This document shows positions 44,692 through 53,673 of a stretch of 64,000 nucleotides of DNA, in pieces; positions within the stretch are counted from its first letter, which is position 1, and every line of letters begins with the position of its first letter. The DNA is from Plantactinospora sp039889035 (lineage in GTDB: Bacteria; Actinomycetota; Actinomycetes; Mycobacteriales; Micromonosporaceae): the NCBI GenBank assembly GCA_039889035.1, contig JBDQQY010000014.1, positions 1-64,000 of the forward strand, given 5' to 3'. Position numbers and translations under genes: made by a program. The notes beneath the pieces were generated by a model. The model was not told where the DNA came from. It did not search any database and saw only the letters and a list, made by a program, of their open reading frames with translations.

Positions 44692-46262
44692 GACGGCGGA
44701 ACGTACTCCTCCGACTGGCCCTGGTCGGATGCGTCGGCCTGGCCACGGCGGCCTGCGGCGGCTCCGGTGACGACGGTGCCACCGGTGCCGGCGGGGCGAA
44801 CGGCCGGATCACGGTCGGCGGCTACAACTACAAGACCCTGGACCCGGGCGGCACCGGTTACATCAGCAAGTCGGTGCCGATCTCGCTGGACATCTACGGC
44901 TCGCTCTTCGACCCGCCGACGTCCTCCGACGGCGACTTCGTGCCCGACCTGGCCACCGGCTACAAGTACAGCGACGACCTGAAGACGCTCACCATCGAGC
45001 TGCGCCAGGGGGTGACCTTCGCCGACGGTACGCCGTTCGACGCGGAGGCGGTGGTCTACAACTTCGAGCGGTACAAGCAGGCGGAGTCGCCGAACGCGCA
45101 GTACTTCAGGCAGATGTCCTCGGCCACCGCGACCGGCGAGCACCAGGTGACGATGACCTTCACCGAGCCGACCGCGACGATGATCGCTTTCCTGACCTAC
45201 ACCCCGGCGACGCTGATCGGCTCGCCGACCGCGCACAAGAAGGCGGGCCAGCAGCAGTTCGGGCTGAAGCCGGTCGGAGCCGGGCCGTTCGAGATCGTCA
45301 GCCACAAGCCCGGCGAGGAACTGGTGCTCAAGCCGTTCGAGAAGTACTGGGACCGGGCCAACGTGCACCTGGCCGAGGTCAAGTTCATCAACACCAGCCC
45401 GGAGGCGCAGGTCTCCTACCAGCATGTCGCCTCCGGCTCGATCGACAGCGTGCAGGTCAGCGGGGTCTCCACCCCGCCGAACGTGCTGGACGACGCCAAG
45501 GCGAACCAGAAGATCGCCACCATCGCGGGCGAGAACACGCTCTACGCCTTCCTGCCGATCAACACCTACAAGCCGCCGTTCAACCGGCCCGAGGCGCGGC
45601 AGGCGATCAACTACTGCACCGACCGGGACTCGATCGCCAAGAACGTGCAGCGCGGCTGGGTCACCCCGGCGTACGTGCTGGCCGGCGCGGACAGCCTCTA
45701 CTACCCGGATGGTGGGGTGGATGGTGCCAAGGCGCAGTTCCCGTACCCGTACGACCCGGTCAAGGGCAAGTCGCTGGTCGACCAGCTCGGCGGGCTGGAG
45801 TTCACCCTGCTCAACATCGGCGGCCACTCGCAGGTGATCTCGAACGCGCTGGCCCAGCAGTGGCAGCAGTGCGGGATCAGGGCGCAGGTCAAGGCGGTGC
45901 AGGGCCCGCAGCTCAGCGAGGCGTACTCGGACGGCACCTACCAGATGGCGTACGCGTTCAGCGGCGGCATCAACGACCCGCAGTTCTACACCTCGTTCCA
46001 GTCGCCGAACACCCCGCAGGGCAAGCACGGCTTCGCGCGGGAGCACCCCGAGGTCCCCGAGCTGATCCAGTCAGCGAACCGGACCGTCGACCCCCAGGTC
46101 CGCAAGACCACCTGGCGCAAGGTCTGGACCTCGATGAACGACCTGGCCGTGGACATCCCGATCATCAGCGGGCCGAACTACACCTTCCAGAACAAGTGCC
46201 TGGCCGACGTGGACTTCGCGGCGGTCGGCGCGCAGTTCAAGAGCGCCCGACTGACCTGTTAG
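44688..46262 (+). CDS. Extracellular solute-binding lipoprotein, family 5
   Basis: 524 residues. Lipoprotein signal (RNVLLRLALVGCVGLATAAC, lipid Cys at about 23) and the SBP_bac_5 fold: YNYKTLDPGGTGYISK, LATGYKYSDDLKTLTIEL, the TFADGTPFDAEAVVYNFER motif, GAGPFEIV and a C-terminal AVDIPIISGPNYTF. Such proteins deliver oligopeptides, opines, glutathione-like or other cationic compounds to DppBC. It is the only binding protein for the two importers here. Overlaps the upstream gene as ATGA. Confidence 0.93.
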   Translation: MRRRNVLLRLALVGCVGLATAACGGSGDDGATGAGGANGRITVGGYNYKTLDPGGTGYISKSVPISLDIYGSLFDPPTSSDGDFVPDLATGYKYSDDLKTLTIELRQGVTFADGTPFDAEAVVYNFERYKQAESPNAQYFRQMSSATATGEHQVTMTFTEPTATMIAFLTYTPATLIGSPTAHKKAGQQQFGLKPVGAGPFEIVSHKPGEELVLKPFEKYWDRANVHLAEVKFINTSPEAQVSYQHVASGSIDSVQVSGVSTPPNVLDDAKANQKIATIAGENTLYAFLPINTYKPPFNRPEARQAINYCTDRDSIAKNVQRGWVTPAYVLAGADSLYYPDGGVDGAKAQFPYPYDPVKGKSLVDQLGGLEFTLLNIGGHSQVISNALAQQWQQCGIRAQVKAVQGPQLSEAYSDGTYQMAYAFSGGINDPQFYTSFQSPNTPQGKHGFAREHPEVPELIQSANRTVDPQVRKTTWRKVWTSMNDLAVDIPIISGPNYTFQNKCLADVDFAAVGAQFKSARLTC

Positions 46263-46273
46263 GAGACTGCGTG

Positions 46274-46822
46274 ATGGCACTGCTCGACGAGCTGGACAAG
46301 GCTCTGGAGACGTTCGGCAAGCGGCTGGCGGCGGTCGGCCCGGACCAGTGGACGGCGGGCACCCCGTGCACCGAGTGGGACGTGTCGGCACTGGTCCGGC
46401 ACGTCATCGAGGGGAACGCGCACTGCGGCCAGCTACTGCGCGGCGAGGAGGTGGACCGGAGCCCGGTCACCGGCGACCTGACCGAAGCCTGGTCGGCCAG
46501 CGTCGAGGTGATCCGGTCCGCGTTCCGCGAGCCGGCCGCGATGACCGCCGAGGTACGGCTGCCGAAGCGCACGGTCACCGGCGAGCAGTTCCTGATCATG
46601 CGGATCAGCGGGCTGGTCGTACACAGTTGGGACCTGGCCCGGGCGATCGGGGCCGCCGAGGAGATGGACGAGGGTCTGGTCCGGCTCGCGTACGGGTTCT
46701 TCGCCCCGGCGGCGGCCGAGGGGAGCCTGCCGGCGGACCGGTTCGGGGCGCCGCTGCCGGCGGCCGAGCCCGAGGCCGACCTGCTGACCCGGCTGCTGCT
46801 GGCCTGCGGACGCAACCCGTGA
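46274..46822 (+). CDS. TIGR03086/DinB-fold (mycothiol-dependent isomerase-type) protein
   Basis: 182 residues. The CTEWDVSALVRHVIEGN motif and the late VVHSWDLARAIG motif place it in the mycothiol-dependent maleylpyruvate isomerase N-terminal/DinB metal-binding fold, where the His residues bind zinc. It lacks the second domain of true MDMPI enzymes, so it is a single-domain (TIGR03086) member. It follows the binding protein by 11 bp, with AGGAG at 46261 supporting ATG 46274. A mycothiol link would fit the DsbA-fold neighbours. Confidence 0.85.
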   Translation: MALLDELDKALETFGKRLAAVGPDQWTAGTPCTEWDVSALVRHVIEGNAHCGQLLRGEEVDRSPVTGDLTEAWSASVEVIRSAFREPAAMTAEVRLPKRTVTGEQFLIMRISGLVVHSWDLARAIGAAEEMDEGLVRLAYGFFAPAAAEGSLPADRFGAPLPAAEPEADLLTRLLLACGRNP

Positions 46823-46952
46823 CACCACCGGCCCAGATGTGTTAGGAATTCTCGTGGATGAAACGTGGGTAGGTCTCGTTTCTGCTCTCCAAAACTCGGG
46901 CCGGAGTGATCGGGGCCGATGCCCCGGTCGCGCCCGGAATGTGCGGTGATCG

Positions 46953-48023
46953 ATGTCTGACACCCTCACCCGGTCACCCGGCCGGCCGCCCCGGACGCCA
47001 CCGCGCCCGGGCCGGCTGCCGGGCCTGCTCAACCGGCCGGCGCGGCTGCTCGGCCGCTCGCCCGCGGTACGCGTCGCGATCAAGCGGGTGCTCCAGGCCA
47101 TCCCGGTGGTCTGGGGCGCCACCTTCATCACGTTCTGCCTGATGAACCTGCTACCGGGCAACGCCGCCGTCGCACTGCTCGGCGACGACGCCACCCCGGA
47201 GCAGGTGGCGGCGCTGTCGGCGCGGCTCAACCTGGACGAGCCGTTCCTGATCCGCTACCTCCAGTGGCTGGGCAACGCGCTCACCGGCGACCTCGGCAAC
47301 TCGTTGCAGAACAACGAGCCGGTCACCACGATCCTGGGCCGGGCCCTGCCGGTATCGCTGGAACTGGTGGTGCTGGCCTTCGCGCTGGCGCTGCTGGTCG
47401 CGGTCCCGACCGCGGTGGTCGCGGCGAAGCGCCCGGGCGGGTTCGCCGACCGGATCGGGATGCAGATCAGCATGTTCGGGCTCTCGGTGCCGAACTTCGT
47501 CTTCGCCCTGGTACTGGTGCTGATCTTCGCGGTCGGCCTGCGGGTGCTGCCCGCCGTCGGGTACGTCCCCCTCGGGCAGGGCCTCGGCCCCAACCTGCGG
47601 GCGATGGTGCTGCCGGCCACCGCGATCGCGTTCGCGCTGTTCTGCGAGTACACCCGGGTACTCCGGGCGGACATCGTCGACCAGATGCTCCGGGAGGACT
47701 ACATCACCACCGCCCGGGCCAAGGGGGTCGGGAGCTGGCAGGTGCTGATCCGGCACGCGCTGCGCAACTCGGTGTTCAGCCTGCTCACCATCGTCGGGCT
47801 CCAGTTCGGGGCGCTGATCGGCAGCACCGTGATCATCGAGCAGATGTTCGGCCTGCCCGGCATGGGGCAGGGGCTGCTCCAGGCGATCAACAACCGGGAC
47901 GTCCCGGTCGTCCAGGCGTACGTGGTGGTGATGGCCTGCTTCGTGGTCGGCGCCAACCTCGTCACCGACCTGCTCTACGCCGTCCTCGACCCAAGGATCC
48001 GCCATGGCCGTCCAGCCGCCTGA
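46953..48023 (+). CDS. ABC transporter permease, DppB type (system 2)
   Basis: 356 residues with a 45-residue Pro/Arg-rich N-terminal tail, then DppB core: VLQAIPVVWGATFITFCLMN, GDLGNSLQNNEPV, LREDYITTARAKGVGSWQVL and EQMFGLPGMGQGLLQAINNRD. Only about a third identical to the system 1 DppB by eye, so not a recent duplicate. Preceded by a 130-bp spacer, which may hold a second promoter. Confidence 0.9.
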   Translation: MSDTLTRSPGRPPRTPPRPGRLPGLLNRPARLLGRSPAVRVAIKRVLQAIPVVWGATFITFCLMNLLPGNAAVALLGDDATPEQVAALSARLNLDEPFLIRYLQWLGNALTGDLGNSLQNNEPVTTILGRALPVSLELVVLAFALALLVAVPTAVVAAKRPGGFADRIGMQISMFGLSVPNFVFALVLVLIFAVGLRVLPAVGYVPLGQGLGPNLRAMVLPATAIAFALFCEYTRVLRADIVDQMLREDYITTARAKGVGSWQVLIRHALRNSVFSLLTIVGLQFGALIGSTVIIEQMFGLPGMGQGLLQAINNRDVPVVQAYVVVMACFVVGANLVTDLLYAVLDPRIRHGRPAA

Positions 48024-48915
48024 CCTCGCCACCGTCCGGGGTGCCGACCCGGCCGCCGACCCGCTCGGCGCCGCCGCGACCGGCCCCGCCCGGGCCAGCC
48101 GGCGCCGGCGTACCGCCAAGGGCCTCTGGATTCCCGGCACCATCCTCGGGCTGATCGTGCTGGCCTGCTTCGTCTGGCCGCTGGTCTACCGCGACCTGCC
48201 GTCCCCGACGGCCGGCTCGCTGCTCCAGGCCAACCTGCCGCCGTTCTCCCCCGGACACCTGCTCGGCACCGACCCGCTCGGCAACGACATCGTCTCCCGG
48301 CTGCTGCACGGCGGGCGGGTGTCGTTGGAGGTGGGACTCACCTCCAACGCCATCGGACTGCTGCTCGGCGGCTCGCTCGGGATGTTCGCCGCGTTCCGGG
48401 GCGGCTGGCTGGAGACGGTCACCATGCGGCTGCTGGACATGCTGATCGCGTTCCCGTCCCTGGTGCTGGTGCTGGTCGTCTCGACGTACCTGACGCCGAG
48501 CAAGCTGAACGTGATCTGGGCGATCTCGTTCTTCTCCATCCCGACCTTCGCCCGGCTGGCCCGGGCCGCCACGCTCCGGCTGCGCGAGCAGGTCTACGTC
48601 GTCGCCGCCCGGCTCGCCGGAGCGCGGGACAGTGCGATCCTGTTCCGGCACATCGCCCCGAACGTGCTGCCGCAACTGCTGACCTACAGCCTGCTCTGGG
48701 TCGCCGCCGCGATCGCCATCGAGGCGTCGCTGAGCTTCCTCGGCTTCGGCGTACCGGCCTCGGAGCCGAGCTGGGGGATGATGATCTCGCGCGGCCAGGC
48801 GTACATCTCCAGCAATCCGGAACTGGTGCTGATCCCGAGCGCCTGCCTCTTCCTCACCATCGTCTGCCTCAACACCCTCGGCGACGCCCTGCGAGCCCGG
48901 ACCGGTACGCCATGA
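48004..48915 (+). CDS. ABC transporter permease, DppC type (system 2)
   Basis: 303 residues. GHLLGTDPLGNDIVSRLLHGG, LDMLIAFPSLVLVLVV, the EAA-like loop AARLAGARDSAILFRHIAPN and EASLSFLGFGVPASEPSWG identify it. Overlaps system 2 DppB by 20 bp. Its stop overlaps the start of the ATPase gene. Confidence 0.92.
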   Translation: MAVQPPDLATVRGADPAADPLGAAATGPARASRRRRTAKGLWIPGTILGLIVLACFVWPLVYRDLPSPTAGSLLQANLPPFSPGHLLGTDPLGNDIVSRLLHGGRVSLEVGLTSNAIGLLLGGSLGMFAAFRGGWLETVTMRLLDMLIAFPSLVLVLVVSTYLTPSKLNVIWAISFFSIPTFARLARAATLRLREQVYVVAARLAGARDSAILFRHIAPNVLPQLLTYSLLWVAAAIAIEASLSFLGFGVPASEPSWGMMISRGQAYISSNPELVLIPSACLFLTIVCLNTLGDALRARTGTP

Positions 48916-49952
48916 CGAGCCAGATCCAGCCGGACACCGCGACCCGGACCGCCGCACCGGACGCGCCGCTGCTGAGCATCGAGAACCTGGAGGTCACCTT
49001 CCGGACCCGGGACGCGTCGGTGCACGCCGTGCGCGGGGTCGACCTCACCGTGCACGCCGGTCAGACGCTGGCGGTGATCGGCGAGTCCGGCTCCGGCAAG
49101 ACCGTCACCTCCCGGGCCGTGCTGGGGCTGCTGCCCCGGACCGCCACGGTGCGCGGTTCGATCCGGCTGGGCGAGCGCCAGATGGTCGGGCTCGCCGAGA
49201 AGGAACTGCGGCGCTGCCTGGGCCGGGAGGTCGGGATGATCTTCCAGGACCCGGCCCGGTCGCTGAACCCGACCATGCGGATCGGCAGCCAGCTCACCGA
49301 GGCGATCCGGGTGCACCTGCCGATGGGCCGCCGGGAGGCCCGGGAGCGCGCGGTCGAGCTGCTGGCGATGGTACGGCTGCCCGCGCCGGCCCGACGGTTC
49401 CACGAGTACCCGCACCAGCTCTCCGGCGGGATGCGCCAACGGGTGATGATCGCGATCGCCCTGGCCTGCCAGCCGAGGCTGCTGATCGCCGACGAGGCGA
49501 CCACCGCGCTGGACGTCACCACCCAGGCGCAGATCATGGACCTGTTGCTCGACCTGCAACAGCGGTTCGCGATGGGACTCGTCCTGATCAGCCACGACAT
49601 GGGGCTGGCCGCCTCCTACGCCGACCAGGTCGCGGTGATGTACGCCGGCCGGGTGGTCGAACGCGCCCCGACCCGCCAGATGATCGCGCACGTCCGGATG
49701 CCGTACACCCAGGCCCTGCTGGACGCGACCCCGAGGCTGGAACGCCCGCCGCACGCCCCGCTGCCGGTGATCTCCGGCCGCCCGCCGGACCTGCGGGTCG
49801 TCGACCCCGGCTGCGCCTTCGCCCCGCGCTGCTCCCGGTCGCAGGACCGGTGCCGGCAGGAGCGGCCGGTACTGGCCGAGCGGGAGCCCCGGCACGAGTG
49901 GGCCTGCTTCTTTCCCTGCGCGGACGAGCTGCCCGGTGAGGACGAGAGATGA
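48912..49952 (+). CDS. ABC transporter ATPase, DppD type (system 2)
   Basis: 346 residues. Walker A GESGSGKT, signature LSGGMRQR, Walker B LLIADEATTALD, H-loop LISHDMGLA, and a C-terminal Cys-rich box (GCAFAPRCSRSQDRC, then WACFFP). Coupled by ATGA to both neighbours. Confidence 0.93.
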   Translation: MTSQIQPDTATRTAAPDAPLLSIENLEVTFRTRDASVHAVRGVDLTVHAGQTLAVIGESGSGKTVTSRAVLGLLPRTATVRGSIRLGERQMVGLAEKELRRCLGREVGMIFQDPARSLNPTMRIGSQLTEAIRVHLPMGRREARERAVELLAMVRLPAPARRFHEYPHQLSGGMRQRVMIAIALACQPRLLIADEATTALDVTTQAQIMDLLLDLQQRFAMGLVLISHDMGLAASYADQVAVMYAGRVVERAPTRQMIAHVRMPYTQALLDATPRLERPPHAPLPVISGRPPDLRVVDPGCAFAPRCSRSQDRCRQERPVLAEREPRHEWACFFPCADELPGEDER

Positions 49953-51007
49953 CGGCGGAAAACGGGACCGGTCGGCCGCTGCTGGAGGTCCGCAACCTGG
50001 TGCAGGAGTTCGTGGTACGCGCCCACGGCGGGGTACGCGGCGGCGTGGTGCACGCCGTCTCCGACGTCTCCTTCGAGGTACGCGCCGGCGAGACCCTGGG
50101 GGTGGTCGGGGAGACCGGCTCCGGCAAGTCGACGATGGTCCGCTCGGTACTCCAGGCACCGCCGCCGAAGTCGGGCGAGGTGTGGTTCCAGGGCGTCGAC
50201 CTGGCCAGCGCCCGCAAGCGGCGGGACCTGGTGGCGGCCCGGCGGCAGATGCAGGCCGTCTTCCAGGACCCGTACGGCTCGCTGGATCCGAAGTGGACGG
50301 TCTTCTCGATCGTGGAGGAGCCGCTGGCCGCGTACCGGACGGGGGACCGGCGGCGGCGGCGGGCCCGGGTCGAGGAGGTGCTCGACCTGGTCGGGCTGGA
50401 CCCGGGGGTCTTCGGTGACCGGAAGCCGGGGCAGCTCTCCGGCGGCCAGTGCCAGCGGGTGGCGATCGCCCGGGCGCTCACCCTCGCCCCGGCACTGATC
50501 GTCTGCGACGAGGCGGTCTCCTCGCTGGACGTGCTGAGCCAGGCCCAGGTGCTCAACCTCTTCGAGCGGTTGCGCGCCGAACTCGGGCTCTCCTATCTGT
50601 TCATCGCGCACGACCTGGCCCTGGTCAAGCAGGTCAGCGACCGGGTCGCGGTGATGTACCTGGGTACGCTCTGCGAGGTCGGCCCGGCCGAGGAGATGTA
50701 CCGCAACCCGCTGCACCCGTACACCAGGGCGCTGCTCGACTCGATCCCCAGCCCGGACCCGGAGCGGCCCCGGCCGAGGGTGCCGGACGAACTCGCCGGT
50801 GAACCGCCGTCCCCGCTCGACCCGCCGAGCGGCTGCCGGTTCCGGACCCGCTGCCCCCGGGCGGCCGAGATCTGCGCCGTCGAGGCGCCACCGGTCCGGG
50901 CGGCCCGGCCGGACCACACCGTCGCCTGCCACTTCCCGCTCTCCCCGGTCGCTGCCACGCTCTCTGCCGGTGACGGTGGCGAGGGTGCCGACGGCGCGGC
51001 CCACTAG
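49949..51007 (+). CDS. ABC transporter ATPase, DppF type (system 2)
   Basis: 352 residues. Walker A GETGSGKS, signature LSGGQCQR, Walker B LIVCDEAVSSLD, H-loop FIAHDLALV, and C-terminal SGCRFRTRCPRAAEIC with HTVACHFPL. It completes importer 2. The DsbA-fold gene with the altered active site follows 17 bp downstream. Confidence 0.93.
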   Translation: MTAENGTGRPLLEVRNLVQEFVVRAHGGVRGGVVHAVSDVSFEVRAGETLGVVGETGSGKSTMVRSVLQAPPPKSGEVWFQGVDLASARKRRDLVAARRQMQAVFQDPYGSLDPKWTVFSIVEEPLAAYRTGDRRRRRARVEEVLDLVGLDPGVFGDRKPGQLSGGQCQRVAIARALTLAPALIVCDEAVSSLDVLSQAQVLNLFERLRAELGLSYLFIAHDLALVKQVSDRVAVMYLGTLCEVGPAEEMYRNPLHPYTRALLDSIPSPDPERPRPRVPDELAGEPPSPLDPPSGCRFRTRCPRAAEICAVEAPPVRAARPDHTVACHFPLSPVAATLSAGDGGEGADGAAH

Positions 51008-51024
51008 AGATTAGGTATCCGCAG

Positions 51025-51798
51025 ATGGAAAAGATCACCTTTCTGTTCGACCCGCGCAGCCCGTGGTGCTACCAGACCTCCCGCTGGGCGCGCCGGCTGG
51101 AGGCGCTCGGGGAGATCGAACTCGACTGGGGGCTGCTCTCCCTGGAGGTGGTCAACCTGGCCGCCGACGAGGACCCGGCCGCGCTCGACGCCGAGTACGG
51201 CGGCGCGCTGCGTACCGCGATCCTGCTGCGGGACCGGCACGGCCGGGCGGAGATGGGGCGGTTCTACTCGGCGCTCGGCGCGCTGATGTGGGAGCAGGAG
51301 CCGCCGGCCGCCGGCCCGGACGGGCCGGCCCCGGCACCGTCGGTTGCGGAGAGTTCCCGGGCCGCGCTGACCGCGCTCGGCCACGACCCGGGCCTGGTGG
51401 ACGCGGCCATCGCCGACCCGGCCACCTGGACCGCCGTACTCGCCGAGCACCGGGACTGGACCGGCCGGGTACGCGCCTTCGGCGTGCCGACACTGGTCTT
51501 CGACGGCGGTGCCGGGCCGGCGGTCTTCGGGCCGGTCATCCGGGAGTTGCCGGACGACGAGACCTGTGTGGAGCTGTGGCGCCACTTCTCCGGACTGGCC
51601 CGTTACGACTACCTCTTCGAGGTGAAGCGCCGCAAGGAGCTGACCCTGCGGGCCGAACTGCCGGCCGCGGTGTGGCGGGCCGACCTACGGGTCCAGGCGA
51701 TGCGCGCCGCCCGGGAGGCGCAACGGCCGGGTGGCCCGTACGAGGGGGCGAGCCTGGAGTGGGCGATGGCCGGCCTACGCCGGGCCGGCACCTCCTGA
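51025..51798 (+). CDS. DsbA-fold protein with SPWC active site
   Basis: 257 residues, clearly paralogous to the CPWC protein at 43918 (about half identical by eye): ITFLFDPRSPWCYQTSRWAR, LGEIELDWGLLSLEVVNL and AVFGPVI. The first active-site Cys is Ser12 while Cys15 remains, so it cannot form the usual disulfide and resembles GST-kappa/HCCA-isomerase active sites that use Ser. The insert region carries a Pro/Ala-rich stretch. No signal peptide. It is the last gene of the cluster, one base from the opposing methyltransferase stop. Confidence 0.85.
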   Translation: MEKITFLFDPRSPWCYQTSRWARRLEALGEIELDWGLLSLEVVNLAADEDPAALDAEYGGALRTAILLRDRHGRAEMGRFYSALGALMWEQEPPAAGPDGPAPAPSVAESSRAALTALGHDPGLVDAAIADPATWTAVLAEHRDWTGRVRAFGVPTLVFDGGAGPAVFGPVIRELPDDETCVELWRHFSGLARYDYLFEVKRRKELTLRAELPAAVWRADLRVQAMRAAREAQRPGGPYEGASLEWAMAGLRRAGTS

Positions 51799-51799
51799 C

Positions 51800-52858
51800 T
51801 CAGTACGCCTCCAGTTCCGCCGGGGTGACCAGTTCGGCGTCCGGGGAGTCGACCAGGGCGAGGCTGCTGTCGTAGCGGGGGCGGTGCCGGGGTGCCGGGC
51901 CCGGGCGGCCGGAGGCACGGGTGCCGATGCCGAGCTGCCGGGCGACCTCGGCCAGCACGATCGCCGCGACCAGCCGGTAGCGGTACGGCACGTCCGCCGC
52001 CGGCAACTCCAGCCGGGCGAACTCCACCCTCGGACCGAGCCGCCGGCACTCCTCGGCCGGCCCGGTCGCCTCCTCGTCCGGAATCACCAGCAGGGTCTCC
52101 GGGCCGCCGGTCAGGTCCACCCGGTGCAGCGGCGGACCGGTGACCCGCAGGCCGGCGACCACCACCCGCCGGGCCGGCACCGGCCGCTCCGCCGACACGG
52201 GTACCACCCGGAGCGGATTGCGGGAGCTGCGCGCGGCGGCCCGGGCCTCGGTACGTACCGGCCGGGGCGTGCCCCACCACACCTTCGCCCGGTCGTCCAG
52301 CCCCACCGTCCGCCAGCCGAAGGCGGCGGCCGAGCGCAGCGTGCTGCCCGCCTCGACGTGGTCACCGGGCCCGAGCAGCAGTACGGCCGGCCGTCGCGAC
52401 TCGGGACGGGCGCCCCGGACGGTACGCCGGCCGGACGCCGCCACCAGGTAGTGCAGAGCCACCGCGGCGGCCGAGGCGACGTTCAGGGTGTTCACCCCGC
52501 GCCCCGCCATCGGGATCTGTACGCATCGCACCGCCGCCCGCAGCACGTCCGGCCGTACGCCGAGCCGTTCGTTGCCGACCACCACGGACGGCCGTCCAGG
52601 CGGGAGGGCGGTACCGAACACGGATGTCGCGCCGGATGCGTTCTCGACCGCGACGACCGGCGTCGACGGGTCCAGCAGCTCCGGGCTGCCGATCATGTCC
52701 AGCGGCCCGCCGGCCCGTTCGGCGGACCAGTGCCCGACCAGCCCCCGGCCGTCCCGGAACAGGCACGGCACCCCGAACATGGCGGCGGCGTCCCGCAGCG
52801 CGTACGCGTTCGCCGGGTTCTCCAGGCCGTCGCCGACCAGCCGGGCGCGGCTATCCAC
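51800..52858 (-). CDS. SpoU/TrmH RNA methyltransferase with a tandem degenerate domain
   Basis: 352 residues. The first domain (about 1-140) has the ENPANAYALRDAAAMFG start, GNERLGVRPDVL (95-106) and the knot motif GVNTLNVASAAAVALHYL (121-138), which are typical 2'-O-ribose methyltransferase motifs. A second domain (about 158-320) repeats the pattern weakly: GPGDHVEAGSTLRSAAAFG, then LLVIPDEEATG and a helix VAAIVLAEVARQL, without the NERLG or N-x-L-N-V motifs. It probably methylates rRNA or tRNA; the second copy may serve as a structural partner. It overlaps the metalloprotease gene by 8 bp. Confidence 0.85.
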   Translation of the reverse strand: MDSRARLVGDGLENPANAYALRDAAAMFGVPCLFRDGRGLVGHWSAERAGGPLDMIGSPELLDPSTPVVAVENASGATSVFGTALPPGRPSVVVGNERLGVRPDVLRAAVRCVQIPMAGRGVNTLNVASAAAVALHYLVAASGRRTVRGARPESRRPAVLLLGPGDHVEAGSTLRSAAAFGWRTVGLDDRAKVWWGTPRPVRTEARAAARSSRNPLRVVPVSAERPVPARRVVVAGLRVTGPPLHRVDLTGGPETLLVIPDEEATGPAEECRRLGPRVEFARLELPAADVPYRYRLVAAIVLAEVARQLGIGTRASGRPGPAPRHRPRYDSSLALVDSPDAELVTPAELEAY

Positions 52859-53648
52859 GGGCCGCCACCGTACCGGCCGGATTCCGGGCCGCCCCGGTCG
52901 CGGTGGCGGCCGTCCAGCGCCACCGGCAGCGGGCCGCGAACTCGTCCGCGTACCGCTCGTGGTCGGCGGTCCGGCGTACCCGGGCGGTCCGCTTGCCGGT
53001 GCCGTGCTGCACCAGGTGGTGGCCGAGCTCGTGCAGCAGGCCGTCGAAGAGCACGAAGTCGCGCAGGGTCGTACCGGGCCAGTCGATCCTGGTCAGCGTC
53101 GCGGCGGACTCGACCCGGGCCCCGGCCCGGAGCAGCCGGGCCCGGGACCGGGGCAGCAGCCGGCCGGGGACGGTCCACGGCGGTCGCGGCTGCTCGTGCA
53201 GGACCACCACCCCCGGCACCAGCAGCGTCGCGAGGAGCGGCCCGGGCCGGTCGGCACCGACGGCGTGCCGCAGTTCGACGGCGCGCAGCCCGTACCGCAG
53301 CTCGGGTCCGAAGAAGTCCAGCAGGAGGACGATGTCGCCGACGGTCGCCGGATGCAGGAAGCCCGGCCGGGCCGGGGACTCCCGAATCGGCAGCCGGGGT
53401 CGGGAGTCCGGGGTCGGCGGCCGGGTCTCCGGTTCGGGCCCCGGTCGGCGGGCGCGACGGCGCCGCACCCTCGGCTCGGCCGCGCGCCGGCCCCGGGGCG
53501 CGCCGAGTCGCCGGGCGGCGCGGATCGGGTACGGGTCGGTGTGCAGGCTACGACTCACGCGGTACGGGATCTCGGTGTCGGCATCGGCTCTTTGGTACCA
53601 GGGTCCGGGCGAGCGGCTCCACCGGATTTCGCGCCGCTCCGGCGACAT
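52851..53648 (-). CDS. Putative zincin metalloprotease (HELGHH)
   Basis: 265 residues. The C-terminal half holds FDGLLHELGHHLVQHGTGK, a HExxH zinc motif, followed by a HERYADEFA block whose Glu could be the third ligand, as in gluzincins. The N-terminal 90 residues are Arg/Pro-rich and disordered; no signal peptide or clear membrane segment. I do not recognise the family. It is translationally close to the methyltransferase. A GAGG element seven bases before ATG 53648 supports this start. Confidence 0.65.
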   Translation of the reverse strand: MSPERREIRWSRSPGPWYQRADADTEIPYRVSRSLHTDPYPIRAARRLGAPRGRRAAEPRVRRRRARRPGPEPETRPPTPDSRPRLPIRESPARPGFLHPATVGDIVLLLDFFGPELRYGLRAVELRHAVGADRPGPLLATLLVPGVVVLHEQPRPPWTVPGRLLPRSRARLLRAGARVESAATLTRIDWPGTTLRDFVLFDGLLHELGHHLVQHGTGKRTARVRRTADHERYADEFAARCRWRWTAATATGAARNPAGTVAARG

Positions 53649-53673
53649 TGACCAGCCTCGCTACCCTTCGGTC

